Positions 9,087 to 19,718 of a stretch of 64,000 nucleotides of DNA are shown here, piece after piece (positions within the stretch are counted from its first letter, which is position 1; each line of letters starts with the position of its first letter). A program made the translations under genes and the position numbers. The DNA lies in contig JAQYET010000034.1 of assembly GCA_028723525.1 (NCBI GenBank), positions 124,001 to 188,000 on the forward strand. Reading direction: 5' to 3'. This DNA comes from Prevotellaceae bacterium. GTDB taxonomy: Bacteria > Bacteroidota > Bacteroidia > Bacteroidales > Bacteroidaceae. Below the pieces are notes generated by a model, which saw only the letters and a program-made list of their open reading frames with translations, was not told the DNA's origin and made no database searches.

Positions 9087-10901
9087 TCACCCGAGCATTT
9101 GCTCCATTTCATTCTGTTTCAGAATAGATAAAATCAATTTCCCATCGGGTGTATAATTGGCGTTAGAGGTGGCGAAAAGTTCACCTACGATAGTCTCCAT
9201 CTCGTCGTTTCCCAACACCTGTCCATGAGGAATTGCGGCATTGTGAGCAAGACTCAACGCGAGCGAGTGGTCTATCTCGGCAGCATCTACGGCACCACTT
9301 TCGATTGCAGTCTCCACCATATCCTTTATTAGCGAGCCGATATTCATACCTTCTATTCCCGACGGTATGCCATTCACGGCATAACTACCGCCGCCAAGGT
9401 CGGTCAGTTCGAAGCCGAGATGCTCCATTTCCGGCATCATCTTCTCAAGTGCCACGATGTCTGATGGGGGGAATTGCACCACTTCCGGAAACAAAATCTT
9501 CTGCGAGCCATGCCCTTTTGCCTTCATCTGCTGCATATACCTATCATATAATATACGCACGTGCGCGCGTTCTTGGTCTATTATCATAAGCCCCGACTTT
9601 ACTGCCGTCATGATATACTGCCCCTTATACTGATAATGAGTAGGGGCTTTTTCGTCTATCAATCTCTCCGCAGGCTCGGCTTCTTCGTCAAAAAGTCCCT
9701 TCTCTTCGGCGGTTCTCTGGGAAAGTCCTTCATATAGTTTCTCCCAGTTTTGCGCCGTATTATCATGCTGATACACTGCTCTGTCACCCTCCTTGAATGG
9801 ATTATACTGAGGGTTATAATCCACTTTCGGAACGCTGAAAGCACTGCCGGAGGAGTCGAATACCGGAATTTCGGGTTTCCCTTCCACGTTGAAATCAATC
9901 ATTGACACGTCGTTGAACCTCCCCAGCGAGTCCTTCACCGCGGCAGTAAGTATCTGCCATATCGCCACCTCATTGTCGAACTTTATCTCTGTTTTTGTGG
10001 GGTGTATATTCACATCGATATTCTCCGGAGCCACTTTGAAGTAAATGAAATAAGGCACTTGGTCGCCGGAGGCAATCAATCGTTCGTAAGCCTGCATCAC
10101 ACCCTTATGGAAGAAGCCATGCTTCATGTACCTACCATTCACAAACAAATATTGATGAGCCATTTTCTTTCGTGCCGACTCCGGCTTCCCTACAAACCCG
10201 GAGATGCGGCAAACGGTGGTATCCACGTTTATCGGCAACAGGTCTTGGTTTATCTTCTTACCGAACACATCCACTATTCGTTGATGTATCGACGCCGGCT
10301 TCAGATTGAACACCTCCACGCCATTATTATGAAAGGTGAAGCCCACCTGCGGATAAACCAGCACGATGCGCTCGAAAGCCGTTAGAATATTGTTCAGTTC
10401 GGTGGTGTTCGACTTCAGGAACTTCCTTCTCACGGGAACGTTGAAGAACAGGTTTTCCACCGAGAAGTTGCTCCCCACCGGGCATGATGTAGGCTCCTGC
10501 TTCACAAGTCGCGACCCACTTATCGACAGCCGCGTACCTATTTCGTCGCCCTCCACCCTCGTTTTCAGTTCCACCTGTGCCACCGCAGCAATCGATGCGA
10601 GAGCCTCTCCACGGAAACCCATTGTGTTAAGGGCAAAAAGGTCGTCTGCCTTGCGTATCTTCGACGTTGCATGACGCTCGAATGCGAGGCGTGCGTCGGT
10701 CTCTGTCATGCCCCTGCCGTTGTCTATCACCTGTATCGCCGTGCGCCCGGCATCCACGACACTCACGTTAATCATTGTCGCCCCGGCATCGATGGCATTC
10801 TCCACCAGTTCCTTAATCACCGAGGCAGGGCGTTGTATCACCTCTCCCGCAGCAATCTGGTTTGCCACACTATCAGGCAAAAGTTGTATTATATCCCCCA
10901 T
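9087..10901 (-). CDS. mutL: DNA mismatch repair protein MutL
   Basis: 604 residues. The N-terminal GHKL ATPase shows all expected motifs: [30 protein letters not shown] and [10 protein letters not shown] within residues 15-110. A transducer domain reaches about 330, then a variable linker and the C-terminal dimerisation domain (about 410-604). MutL couples MutS mismatch recognition to strand removal. The usual endonuclease motif DQHAxxExxxxE reads [14 protein letters not shown] here, so the H-A and first E positions are not conserved; nicking activity is therefore uncertain. It is the last gene of the guaB-to-mutL operon, 16 bp after the preceding small gene. Confidence 0.97.
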   Translation of the reverse strand: MGDIIQLLPDSVANQIAAGEVIQRPASVIKELVENAIDAGATMINVSVVDAGRTAIQVIDNGRGMTETDARLAFERHATSKIRKADDLFALNTMGFRGEALASIAAVAQVELKTRVEGDEIGTRLSISGSRLVKQEPTSCPVGSNFSVENLFFNVPVRRKFLKSNTTELNNILTAFERIVLVYPQVGFTFHNNGVEVFNLKPASIHQRIVDVFGKKINQDLLPINVDTTVCRISGFVGKPESARKKMAHQYLFVNGRYMKHGFFHKGVMQAYERLIASGDQVPYFIYFKVAPENIDVNIHPTKTEIKFDNEVAIWQILTAAVKDSLGRFNDVSMIDFNVEGKPEIPVFDSSGSAFSVPKVDYNPQYNPFKEGDRAVYQHDNTAQNWEKLYEGLSQRTAEEKGLFDEEAEPAERLIDEKAPTHYQYKGQYIMTAVKSGLMIIDQERAHVRILYDRYMQQMKAKGHGSQKILFPEVVQFPPSDIVALEKMMPEMEHLGFELTDLGGGSYAVNGIPSGIEGMNIGSLIKDMVETAIESGAVDAAEIDHSLALSLAHNAAIPHGQVLGNDEMETIVGELFATSNANYTPDGKLILSILKQNEMEQMLG

Positions 10902-10917
10902 TTTTACCGTTGTTTGT

Positions 10918-11094
10918 TTAAGAAATCAGATACAAGAACAATGTCAGCAACACCAGCAAGGCGACACCTATCATCACGGTGCTCAGCCCATTCTTCCGTC
11001 TCTGCCGGTCAAAGCGGTACGGTTGTTTCCTCTCATCCGCGTATATCATGAGATGCTCGAAACGTCGCGGTTTGTGCTGTCCGAACCACATCAT
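10918..11094 (-). CDS. Small single-pass membrane protein (58 residues)
   Basis: Too short for most callers. It begins [20 protein letters not shown], has a basic middle ([10 protein letters not shown]), then one hydrophobic segment (about residues 38-57, [20 protein letters not shown]) running to the stop. Its ATG overlaps the TGA of the OstA-like gene (ATGA, 11091-11094), which implies translational coupling, and it ends 16 bp before mutL. The N-in/C-out or N-out/C-in topology is not decided; the positive-inside rule favours a cytoplasmic N-terminus. I do not recognise the family. Its place between an LPS-transport-like protein and mutL suggests an envelope role, which is inference. Confidence 0.7.
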   Translation of the reverse strand: MMWFGQHKPRRFEHLMIYADERKQPYRFDRQRRKNGLSTVMIGVALLVLLTLFLYLIS

Positions 11095-12785
11095 TCTCTC
11101 TGCCGCTCTCCTTTCAGGGTCTCAATCCGCCCATCCTTTATCTGCTGTAGCGGTGCTTCATGCCGAGTCTGCGGTTTCAGCAAATCCTCTGCACTCTTGC
11201 TCCTCGTGTCGAAAATATCGTTTTTATCCACCGGACGAATGTCATCGAACCATGCAAATCCGTCTATGAAATCTTTCCCCGGCGGTATCTGCGACATCGG
11301 ATAAGCCGTTCCTTCAGCCTTTGAGGTCCAAATTTTCTGCAGTTGTCCGTCTTTCATGAACATTCTCATTGTGTCGGTCTCAAGGCAGTTGAGCAAAATT
11401 ATCGAACTATCCTTCTCCTCAATCGGGTAGAACACCGTGCGCACATTGCCTATCGCCTCTGTCCTGCTCAGTTTTCCTCCGTCGAAATAAGCCAGCATCT
11501 CGCGCGACGACACCTGATTATAATGTGTGCTGTCTCTCAGTATCTCCGTCGAGAAAGCCTGTCCGATGACATGCGCATGCTCCACGGTGGAGTCTCTCAT
11601 GAACACCTTTATCTTCTCCCCGAACATCTGCCTGTTGTCGCTCCACACTATTGGGTCGCGATACATCGTCATGCAGGAGTCTCTCGTGTCGTACACCAAT
11701 GAGTCGCACACCGCCTGAACGTCATCCCGATATGCCCTCACCTTGTAGTAGCAATGTGCTGTGCGATAAACGCTGTCGGTATTGATATTGTATGTATATA
11801 GCCGTATGGTGTCGGAGTGCATGTAAAGAGTGTCCTTCTGCGAGAATTCTTTCATCAATGCCCTCTTCGTTGCCATTGCCTCGCCTGTGCTGTCATTATA
11901 TATGAAATAGTCACATTCGAGCGAGTTGTTGTTCTCTTTATCCACATACACCACGTTGTTAAACCCCTCGCTCACCGATGTCTTCTCGTTATAGAAAAGG
12001 CTGTCTGCCGTCATCTCTTTCCCGTCGTTCACCACCGTGCTGCGCCCGAAGAGTTCTGCCTGCCCGGTCTTACTGTTGTAGAACCCCGACTCGGTGTCTA
12101 TCGTGCTCTGTTTCGAAACGATGCGCGACGGACCCACCACGTGCGCCACCGAAGTGCGTGTATCATAGTGCAGGGTGTCGGTGTGTATCGTGAAGTCTTC
12201 GTTGCGCAGCGTGACATCATAGTTGAATGTCGCCTTGCGTGTGTTTGTGTCATACTCTCCCCAGTCGGAAACGAGGACATTTTTCTTGTCAATCATCCTT
12301 CCGCCCTCGAAGAAATAGCCCACGCCATACAGCCGGTCGTAGTTCAGGCTGTCGGTATATAGCGTAGTGCCGCGGTGTCTCAACACCACGTTATGGCGCG
12401 CCTCAGCCATTTGGTCGTTGCCGTCATAATACGCCTCGTCGCTTGTCAGCGTCAGCGAGTCGCCCTGCACCAGCCTTACATGACCGTATGCCTCGAAAGA
12501 GTTTTCCGCATCATAGAAGAACGCGCTGTCACAACGCAGCGTTGCCCCTTTGTGGCGGAACTGCACATTGCCGTTGAGCACCTGCGCCCCCGGTGTGTTC
12601 GGGTCGAAGCGGTCGAACCTCAGCACGTCGGCATGAACAAGATAGACTCTCTCGTCGGTGGTCTTCCGTCGCTTATGTTTCCGCGGTCCCTTACTCATCA
12701 CACAAAGACCGAACAGGCACAGAATCACAATCAATATGATTCTATGCCCGCCATAAATCTGCCTTATCCTGTTCAGTGCGGTCAT
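11091..12785 (-). CDS. OstA/LptA-like organic solvent tolerance domain protein
   Basis: 564 residues from the ATG at 12785, chosen because it overlaps the upstream TGA (ATGA) and gives a normal N-terminal hydrophobic segment (IILIVILCLFGLCVM, about residues 15-30). The rest is a long series of repeated beta-strand units of the OstA type (LRCDSAFFYDAENSFEAYGHV, LYTDSLNYDRLYGVGYFFEG, MTADSLFYNEKTS), as in LptA and the periplasmic part of LptD. It lacks the LptD barrel. A role in carrying LPS across the periplasm is inferred from the family. It sits between SurA-type chaperones and a small membrane protein, which is consistent with an envelope biogenesis operon. Confidence 0.82.
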   Translation of the reverse strand: MTALNRIRQIYGGHRIILIVILCLFGLCVMSKGPRKHKRRKTTDERVYLVHADVLRFDRFDPNTPGAQVLNGNVQFRHKGATLRCDSAFFYDAENSFEAYGHVRLVQGDSLTLTSDEAYYDGNDQMAEARHNVVLRHRGTTLYTDSLNYDRLYGVGYFFEGGRMIDKKNVLVSDWGEYDTNTRKATFNYDVTLRNEDFTIHTDTLHYDTRTSVAHVVGPSRIVSKQSTIDTESGFYNSKTGQAELFGRSTVVNDGKEMTADSLFYNEKTSVSEGFNNVVYVDKENNNSLECDYFIYNDSTGEAMATKRALMKEFSQKDTLYMHSDTIRLYTYNINTDSVYRTAHCYYKVRAYRDDVQAVCDSLVYDTRDSCMTMYRDPIVWSDNRQMFGEKIKVFMRDSTVEHAHVIGQAFSTEILRDSTHYNQVSSREMLAYFDGGKLSRTEAIGNVRTVFYPIEEKDSSIILLNCLETDTMRMFMKDGQLQKIWTSKAEGTAYPMSQIPPGKDFIDGFAWFDDIRPVDKNDIFDTRSKSAEDLLKPQTRHEAPLQQIKDGRIETLKGERQRE

Positions 12786-14245
12786 TTCACCCAACCTTCG
12801 TATTCGAAATCGCAGTTGCGGTAGCGGTCTTTCATATAGACGTAGGTGGTGCGCAGTTTCTCCTTCACCCATGCTTTCAGGAATTCATCCCTGCGCTTCG
12901 ACAGCACCACGTCTTTCATCACTTGGAAATCTTCGGTTATAGTGGCGCGATGCCCCTCTATCCTCGACTTCAACTTCACTATCGCACACACCGTCTTACC
13001 CCTTTCGTTGACCATTTGAAAAGCGTCAGACACATCTCCCACCGACATATTTTCCACAGCCTTTGCCACCTCTCTCGGCAGGTCCTGCATGCGGAAGCGC
13101 GACGTCCTGCCATATTCGGAGTAGTTCGCCATCAGTCCGTGGTTGTTCTTTGTGTCCTTATCGTCAGAGATATATGTTGCCGCAACGTCGAAAGTAAACT
13201 TGCCGCTGCGTATCTCCGCCGCCGTGGAATCGAGCTTCGCTATTGCATCATCGATAGCGGCACGACTCACCTTCGGCTTCAACAATATGTGGCGGCACTT
13301 TATCTTGTCGCCCCGTTTGTCAATAAGTTGTATGATATGGAAACCGAATTCCGTCTCCACTATCTTTGAAATCTTGTTCGGGTCGGTGAGGTTGAACGCC
13401 ACGGCAGCAAACGCCGGATCGAGAGTTCCGCGTCCGGCATAGTCGAGTTCGCCACCCTGTCGTGCCGAACCCGGGTCTTCCGAATACATACGAGCCAGCG
13501 TTGCGAACGTCGTTTCGCCACTTCTCACGCGCTCGGTGTATTGGCGCAGCAAGTCTTTCACGCGGTTCAGTTCCTCCTGTTCTATCACAGGCTGCCTCGT
13601 TATAATCTGCACCTCCACCTCTGTAGGAACGAAGGGCACGCTGTCTTGCGGCATATTCTTGAAGTAGGCGCGCACATCGGCAGGTGTCACGGTGACGTTG
13701 CTCACCAATTTTTCCTTCATTCTCTCAATCATTTGGCGGTCGCGATAGTCGTCGTGCATCTGAAGCCTCATCTGCGTCAGCGTCTGGTTGCGGTATTCCT
13801 CAAGTTTCTCACGCCCTCCGGCAGCATTTATCAGATAGTTTATCTGTTGTTCCACGCCCTGTGCTATGTCGCTCTCGCTCACTTCTATGCTGTCTATCGC
13901 TGCCTGATGCAGATACAGTTTCTGCACCGCTATCAGTTCAGGTATGGCACAGTCGGGGTCGCCCTTGAGTTCTATTCCTTCCATTGCAGCCTGCAGGCGC
14001 ATCACCTCCACGTCTGATTTCAGTATCGCCTCGTCGCCCACTACCCATATCACTTCATCCACTACAGACTGTTCGTTAATCGGTTGCGAGTCGTCTGCCA
14101 CCATTACAGAGTCTGCCGGAGCCTTGTCCCGCGCCATGCTGTTGTCCGCGCTGCCTCCTGCCGATGCCACGGAGCGTGCCGTCATTCCTGCCGACAGGGC
14201 GAGAAGCCCCACTGCGGCGAGTGCCGTTTTCCTTGATATTCTCAT
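12782..14245 (-). CDS. SurA-like periplasmic peptidyl-prolyl isomerase
   Basis: 487 residues with a signal peptide (ALAAVGLLALSAGMTARS), a SurA N-terminal helical chaperone region (about 60-185, VVDEVIWVVGDEAILKSDV is typical) and two parvulin domains (about 185-290 and 295-400). The first shows YSEDPGSARQGGELDYAGRG and the family ending FGFHIIQLI. It folds outer-membrane proteins in the periplasm. Its ATG overlaps the upstream stop (TGATG), and its own stop overlaps the OstA-like start, so the three genes are translationally coupled. Confidence 0.9.
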   Translation of the reverse strand: MRISRKTALAAVGLLALSAGMTARSVASAGGSADNSMARDKAPADSVMVADDSQPINEQSVVDEVIWVVGDEAILKSDVEVMRLQAAMEGIELKGDPDCAIPELIAVQKLYLHQAAIDSIEVSESDIAQGVEQQINYLINAAGGREKLEEYRNQTLTQMRLQMHDDYRDRQMIERMKEKLVSNVTVTPADVRAYFKNMPQDSVPFVPTEVEVQIITRQPVIEQEELNRVKDLLRQYTERVRSGETTFATLARMYSEDPGSARQGGELDYAGRGTLDPAFAAVAFNLTDPNKISKIVETEFGFHIIQLIDKRGDKIKCRHILLKPKVSRAAIDDAIAKLDSTAAEIRSGKFTFDVAATYISDDKDTKNNHGLMANYSEYGRTSRFRMQDLPREVAKAVENMSVGDVSDAFQMVNERGKTVCAIVKLKSRIEGHRATITEDFQVMKDVVLSKRRDEFLKAWVKEKLRTTYVYMKDRYRNCDFEYEGWVK

Positions 14246-15723
14246 CAGTTATGTTTGTTTACGGTGTCCAGAACATCCTCGTTCACCACCACGGTATATC
14301 GTTTGCGCAGTTCGTTGACCCACGCTTTCTCCAATTCCTCCTGATAGTCGGCTGTCACCAGTCCGCGCACATCGTCGTAACTCTCCGGTCCTTTCTTGAG
14401 AAGTTTGCCATAGGTGGCATCTATCGGATAGCCCTCCACCGGCTTGACGACGGTGTCTTTCTTGAATACCATCTTGTCTATCACGGCATTCTCTCCCTCC
14501 TTGAATATGCCCTTCTCCACTCTGATGCGGATAATCGAGTCGGAATTGAACGTTGTGCGCAACTTCGCCACCCACTTATCGAACGGCAGTCCTTTCACAC
14601 ACTGCGCCACAGCCTTCTTGTCCGCCTCATTCTTAACGTGGTATGCAATACCCTTGAAGCGCGGTTTGTCCCAAGCATAGCGTTTCTTGTTCTTCTTGAA
14701 GAAGTTCTGCAGCCCAGCCTCATCTTTCGCTGCCTTGTCCCATACGGTGCGACTGCTTATCTCGTAGAGCAGCAATCCGTCGTAGTATTCCCGTATAAGG
14801 TTCTTCATATCAGGGTCTGACGCCGACAGTTCTGCGGCTCTGACTTCGAGCAGGTTCTTCTCTTCCTCTGCCACTTCAGCCTTCTGTTTGTCATCGAGTT
14901 TTTCCATGTCACCGGTCATTCCGAGTTTCTCGGCTGCCAGTTCCTTCACCCTGCGGTCTGCGATTGCGTCGCGCAGGTTGCGGTTTTCCATCCATTTCTT
15001 GATGTCGGGCAATTCTTCCTCAAACGGGCGCAAGTGTTTGCGCTCGTGCATTTTCACTATTACGTAGCCCATTGGCAGCAGGAACGGAGTGCTCATTTCG
15101 CCGTCCTTCAGTGCGAACACTCGGTTGGCAAAGTCTTCCTGCAGCTGACTTCTCGTGAGCGGAGGCATCTGTCCGCCGCGCAGTGCCGCCCCTTTATCAT
15201 CGGAATGTGTGCGTGCCATCTCTGCAAAGTCGGCACCACCGAGCAGGGCGGTGTAGATAGAGTCTATCCTCGCCTTCTGCCTGTTTTGCTCCTCCGGCGT
15301 TGCATTCGGACTGAGCGATACAAGGATGTAAGACGCGATAGCCTGCCCGTCGGGACCTATCTGCTCATTCGTAGAGTCGTATATCTTACGCGCCTCCTGC
15401 TCCATCATATCGTCTGACACGAATGTCGGGAGCACTTGCTGGTTGCGGTAGCCGAGGAATTCCTCCTTGAACGACGACAGCGTGTCGAGATGCTCGTCGA
15501 GAGCTGCCTGCACCTTCAGTTTGTAATTCACGAAGAGGTCAACGTATTCCTTCACCGACTTCTTGTCAATCACGCCTTCGGCGTTGTTCTTATTGTATGA
15601 ATACTCAAACTCCGAACGGCTCACAGGCTGTCCTGCCACGGTCATTATCACCGGGTCTTCGCTCTGTGCGAAAGCCATGACGCCACTAAGTATCATGGCA
15701 GCCAAGAGAAATGTCTTTTTCAT
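14245..15723 (-). CDS. PpiC-type periplasmic peptidyl-prolyl isomerase/chaperone
   Basis: 492 residues from the ATG at 15723. A longer frame upstream runs into the guaB stop, and the chosen start gives a clear signal peptide (MKKTFLLAAMILSGVMAFAQ). A parvulin domain lies at about 120-225 (HSDDKGAALRGGQMPPLTRSQ, GYVIVKMHER), followed by a second, degenerate parvulin-like half and helical chaperone segments. It is a SurA/PpiD-type folding factor that probably acts on outer-membrane proteins with its neighbour. It lies 25 bp after guaB. Confidence 0.87.
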   Translation of the reverse strand: MKKTFLLAAMILSGVMAFAQSEDPVIMTVAGQPVSRSEFEYSYNKNNAEGVIDKKSVKEYVDLFVNYKLKVQAALDEHLDTLSSFKEEFLGYRNQQVLPTFVSDDMMEQEARKIYDSTNEQIGPDGQAIASYILVSLSPNATPEEQNRQKARIDSIYTALLGGADFAEMARTHSDDKGAALRGGQMPPLTRSQLQEDFANRVFALKDGEMSTPFLLPMGYVIVKMHERKHLRPFEEELPDIKKWMENRNLRDAIADRRVKELAAEKLGMTGDMEKLDDKQKAEVAEEEKNLLEVRAAELSASDPDMKNLIREYYDGLLLYEISSRTVWDKAAKDEAGLQNFFKKNKKRYAWDKPRFKGIAYHVKNEADKKAVAQCVKGLPFDKWVAKLRTTFNSDSIIRIRVEKGIFKEGENAVIDKMVFKKDTVVKPVEGYPIDATYGKLLKKGPESYDDVRGLVTADYQEELEKAWVNELRKRYTVVVNEDVLDTVNKHN

Positions 15724-15748
15724 TATATTATATGTTTTTCCTTTTCTG

Positions 15749-17248
<1,500 letters not shown>

Positions 17249-17258
17249 TTATTGCGTG

Positions 17259-17266
17259 CAAAAATA
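17259..17266 (-). promoter_or_regulatory. Possible -7 element for the guaB operon
   Basis: TATTTTTG on the minus strand, 32 bp upstream of the guaB ATG. No good TTTG lies at the expected distance. Confidence 0.35.
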
Positions 17267-17339
17267 CGCATTTTTTTTAAAACATCACACGCTTTTCAAC
17301 ATTTTATTAGCAGATTAAATCAATTTAACCCAAATCATA

Positions 17340-17525
17340 CTACAATCGGGTTGTCTGCATATTGTCAAACAAATCGGGAAGGTTTATATGTTTGACAGAA
17401 GCCTTTCTTTTGTGTTGCCCGGTCTCATTGACACCCATTTTCCCATAATAAAGGTTCGAGAAGATTTCATCCAGTTCGGCTTTATGCCTCTCAACTCTTT
17501 CATTCCCTTCTTTTAATAATGCCAC
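17340..17525 (-). pseudogene. Out-of-frame C-terminal tail of the adjacent methyltransferase
   Basis: This frame reads VALLKEGNERVERHKAELDEIF and onward, which looks like the helical end usual for Eco57I/TaqI-type adenine methyltransferases. It is in the -1-nt frame relative to the upstream gene. Removing one A from the seven-A run (T at 17530-17536 on the plus strand) would join them as VKNIVALLKEGNE. It is therefore more likely the displaced end of the methyltransferase than a separate 61-residue protein. Whether the shift is a mutation, a sequence error or a phase-variation state cannot be decided here. Confidence 0.6.
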
Positions 17526-18933
17526 AATATTTTTTTACACGCAAATCGACTATGCTTTTTGTCTCATCATTCGGCACTACAAAAGGGATCTTTTTTATGT
17601 AGTTAGCCGAATTGTTTGTAGATGGATTTATCGCGTTTATCAACTCTGTACATACGGAAGAATTAAAGAATCCGAGAAGGTAGTTGACCAATGTTTCATC
17701 TTTTGGGAAAACCCCTACTATCGATTGGTCAAACAACCTTCCGTCAATCAATGCTCCTGTCAGTTTTGAAGAGCGTATCATCGGTATGCCAATCCCGTTC
17801 TTAAAATAGAAATCGGAGTTCTGAAATCTACATTTCTTACTTGCCTTATACTCCAATATTGCTTTTGCAGACCAATCCATAAACCAATGGTTTGGTTTTA
17901 CATATTCAGTATTACCGCCCTTAACAACCGGGACATAACAATCTTCTGTCTGTATTCCTTGTTTTTTCTCTCTTTCGGTCAGCAATGCAGTATGAATATC
18001 ACATTCCTCCACACAGGAGTATTTTTTCGCATTTTTAATATCCTTGCTGACAGGATGAAGATAGCACTTGTCATTCCCTGAATAAAAGCCTGTAACGCAA
18101 CTTGCAATGTCGCCAATCTTTGGAATGGAGTTATTGTTTATCAACTCCATTATCTTATCTGTCGAATTGAACATGAGAACTGCTCCAACTCCTTCATAAA
18201 CCATTCGTTGCGAGACAAGTCTTTTAGTCCCACAATCATTGTCTTCCAATTCTTCAACAGACCTGAAATTTGTTCTTATCAATATCTCATTACATAAATT
18301 ACAATATACATCAGACGACTTCACCAACGTAATGATGCAAAGGTTAGCATACCCAAAGTTAATTCCCGGGAAAAATGACGACGGGAATAAGGCTATTTCT
18401 TTTATTTTGGTGTTTGTCAACAAATATTTTCGAATGGCAAGATGTCTATGTAGTGACAGGAATGTATCTGGAATAATGAAACTTAACTCTCCGTGTTCAT
18501 TAAGACAACGAGTACAAGCATATAAAAAAAGTGTATAACTTTCTTTTGTGTACAAGTTTGCATAAACTCTGTTGAGAAGTTCTTTTTTCTTCTCACTATT
18601 TCGTGCACCGTATGGCGGATTACCTATAATCTTATCATACTTTGTGCCACATGAAATGACAGTTTCATCTAACAGCGTGTCAGTTTCCTTTATATGAACA
18701 TTGGCTTTTTCTTTATATTTGTCTTTAAGTGCCGATACTGTTGTCGGATTTAATTCGAAAACATTGATTTTTATATTTGGGTCTTTCTCTAATATTTTAT
18801 CCACAAACACACCATCTCCTCCACATGGCTCCAGTATTGTATCATGTGGATGTATGTTCAACTTCCCTATCATATAATTCAAGATAGGATCCGACTTTGT
18901 GTAATGTGCCTGATAAATCAATGATTCGTCCAT
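17500..18933 (-). CDS. N6-adenine DNA methyltransferase, C-terminus frameshifted
   Basis: 477 residues from the ATG at 18933; an in-frame ATG at 18969 is possible, but a small ORF ends at 18938, which favours the shorter form. Motif I is EPCGGDGVF (35-43), the SAM-binding loop, and motif IV is NPPY (105-108), the catalytic tetrapeptide for adenine methylation. The second half resembles a TaqI-like target-recognition domain (IASCVTGFYSGNDKCYL; NSSVCTELINAINPSTNNS). No nuclease domain is visible in the gene and none lies beside it, so it is an orphan methylase or a type IIG remnant. The region is visibly AT-richer than its neighbours, which suggests horizontal acquisition. The reading frame breaks at a poly-A(7) run near the end. 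Confidence 0.8.
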   Translation of the reverse strand: MDESLIYQAHYTKSDPILNYMIGKLNIHPHDTILEPCGGDGVFVDKILEKDPNIKINVFELNPTTVSALKDKYKEKANVHIKETDTLLDETVISCGTKYDKIIGNPPYGARNSEKKKELLNRVYANLYTKESYTLFLYACTRCLNEHGELSFIIPDTFLSLHRHLAIRKYLLTNTKIKEIALFPSSFFPGINFGYANLCIITLVKSSDVYCNLCNEILIRTNFRSVEELEDNDCGTKRLVSQRMVYEGVGAVLMFNSTDKIMELINNNSIPKIGDIASCVTGFYSGNDKCYLHPVSKDIKNAKKYSCVEECDIHTALLTEREKKQGIQTEDCYVPVVKGGNTEYVKPNHWFMDWSAKAILEYKASKKCRFQNSDFYFKNGIGIPMIRSSKLTGALIDGRLFDQSIVGVFPKDETLVNYLLGFFNSSVCTELINAINPSTNNSANYIKKIPFVVPNDETKSIVDLRVKKYCGIIKRRE

Positions 18934-18937
18934 GTTA

Positions 18938-19024
18938 TTACCAAATAAGATATGTCTTTCCCCACTCATCGTATATCAGAACAGTCCGACGTGCCATTAT
19001 TTCTTGTATCTTACCCATTACCAT
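18938..19024 (-). CDS. Possible 28-residue ORF before the methyltransferase
   Basis: Reads MVMGKIQEIMARRTVLIYDE and ends TYLIW. Its stop lies 4 bp before the methyltransferase ATG, and its start overlaps the stop of the preceding 35-residue ORF. No family is recognised. It may be a leader peptide or a decayed remnant. The evidence is position only. Confidence 0.25.
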   Translation of the reverse strand: MVMGKIQEIMARRTVLIYDEWGKTYLIW

Positions 19025-19125
19025 ACTGCTTTTATTTGCAGGATTTCGCGCTTAAAAGTATGTGTCACCCATTTTTTGACGCCGTTTTCTGCATTTTCAT
19101 TATAACGGATTTGACTTATGCTCAT
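19018..19125 (-). CDS. Possible 35-residue ORF before the methyltransferase
   Basis: Reads MSISQIRYNENAENGVKKWV and ends FKREILQIKAVW. It begins about 33 nt after a TAACTTTG promoter-like element and is the first ORF of the presumed methyltransferase transcript. No homologue is recognised. It could be the N-terminal remnant of a longer broken gene. Confidence 0.25.
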   Translation of the reverse strand: MSISQIRYNENAENGVKKWVTHTFKREILQIKAVW

Positions 19126-19164
19126 TTTCTGTCCATACCGACACATTATCGCAGACGCATGCTG

Positions 19165-19172
19165 CAAAGTTA
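19165..19172 (-). promoter_or_regulatory. Possible promoter of the methyltransferase cluster
   Basis: TAACTTTG on the minus strand matches TAnnTTTG; no clear -33 TTTG at 19-20 bp. It would start a transcript near 19158 that covers the two tiny ORFs and the methyltransferase. Confidence 0.4.
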
Positions 19173-19338
19173 CCAATAAAGTTTGACAATAAGGCATAAA
19201 CAACTTAAAATAAACGCCACTTTTTCACTTTCATGGCATTTTATTTCCCCAAAAGACAACCCTGCCCGTATGTCGTCGGCATGCTATCAGTGAGTCGTTT
19301 GTGCCCCGTCATCGGAGCGGAGATATTCGGGAGCGTTG

Positions 19339-19421
19339 CAAAATCGGCGAGATTGCGAAGTAAAATCGGCGGTTTTGAAAAGCAAAATCGGCGAAATTGC
19401 CGGGTAAAATCGGCGATTTTG
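19339..19421 (+). repeat. Array A: four copies of a 22-bp palindromic repeat
   Basis: The core AAAATCGGCG begins at 19340, 19362, 19384 and 19406, an exact 22-bp period. Each core is followed by a variable half (GAGATTG, GTTTTG, AAATTG, ATTTTG) and about six unique bases. The fourth copy extends toward CGATTTTG, so the full ideal unit is a palindrome CAAAATCG-G-CGATTTTG. Array B at 30925-31007 has the same unit and period. The 546-bp gap 19173-19718 otherwise holds only the hflX promoter. Confidence 0.85.
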
Positions 19422-19639
19422 TTTCATGGATTATTACCTTATGCGGTGCGTTACGGTGTTATATGGGGTGCTGCTTGGGGCTAAACATTGTTCTTTTCGA
19501 TGTTTTTGGGATGCCTGCATGCGCCACTCTGACATCCGACATCGCAGCAATACTTTTTGGAAACATGCAATCAGAAACAATATTTTCCGCAAAAACACAC
19601 GAGAAACGATTTGCTTTTTTCACAAAACAAGGGGCTTTT

Positions 19640-19671
19640 TTTGGTGCTTCGCGGAATTATTCGTAATTTTG
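19640..19671 (+). promoter_or_regulatory. Promoter of hflX
   Basis: TTTG (19640-19643), a 20-bp spacer and TAATTTTG (19664-19671). This is an exact match to the Bacteroidetes consensus, 47 bp upstream of the ATG. Confidence 0.75.
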
Positions 19672-19718
19672 TCGCGATTATCATTTATCCCAAAACATTG
19701 TATCAGCGAAGTTAATTG

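Noticed and set aside
17340..17525. An independent 61-residue gene
   Set aside because: Its sequence completes the methyltransferase C-terminus once one A is removed, so a frameshift explains it better.
19339..19421. CRISPR-like array
   Set aside because: Units are 22 bp with about six non-repeat bases, not repeats with 30-bp spacers, and no cas genes are near.
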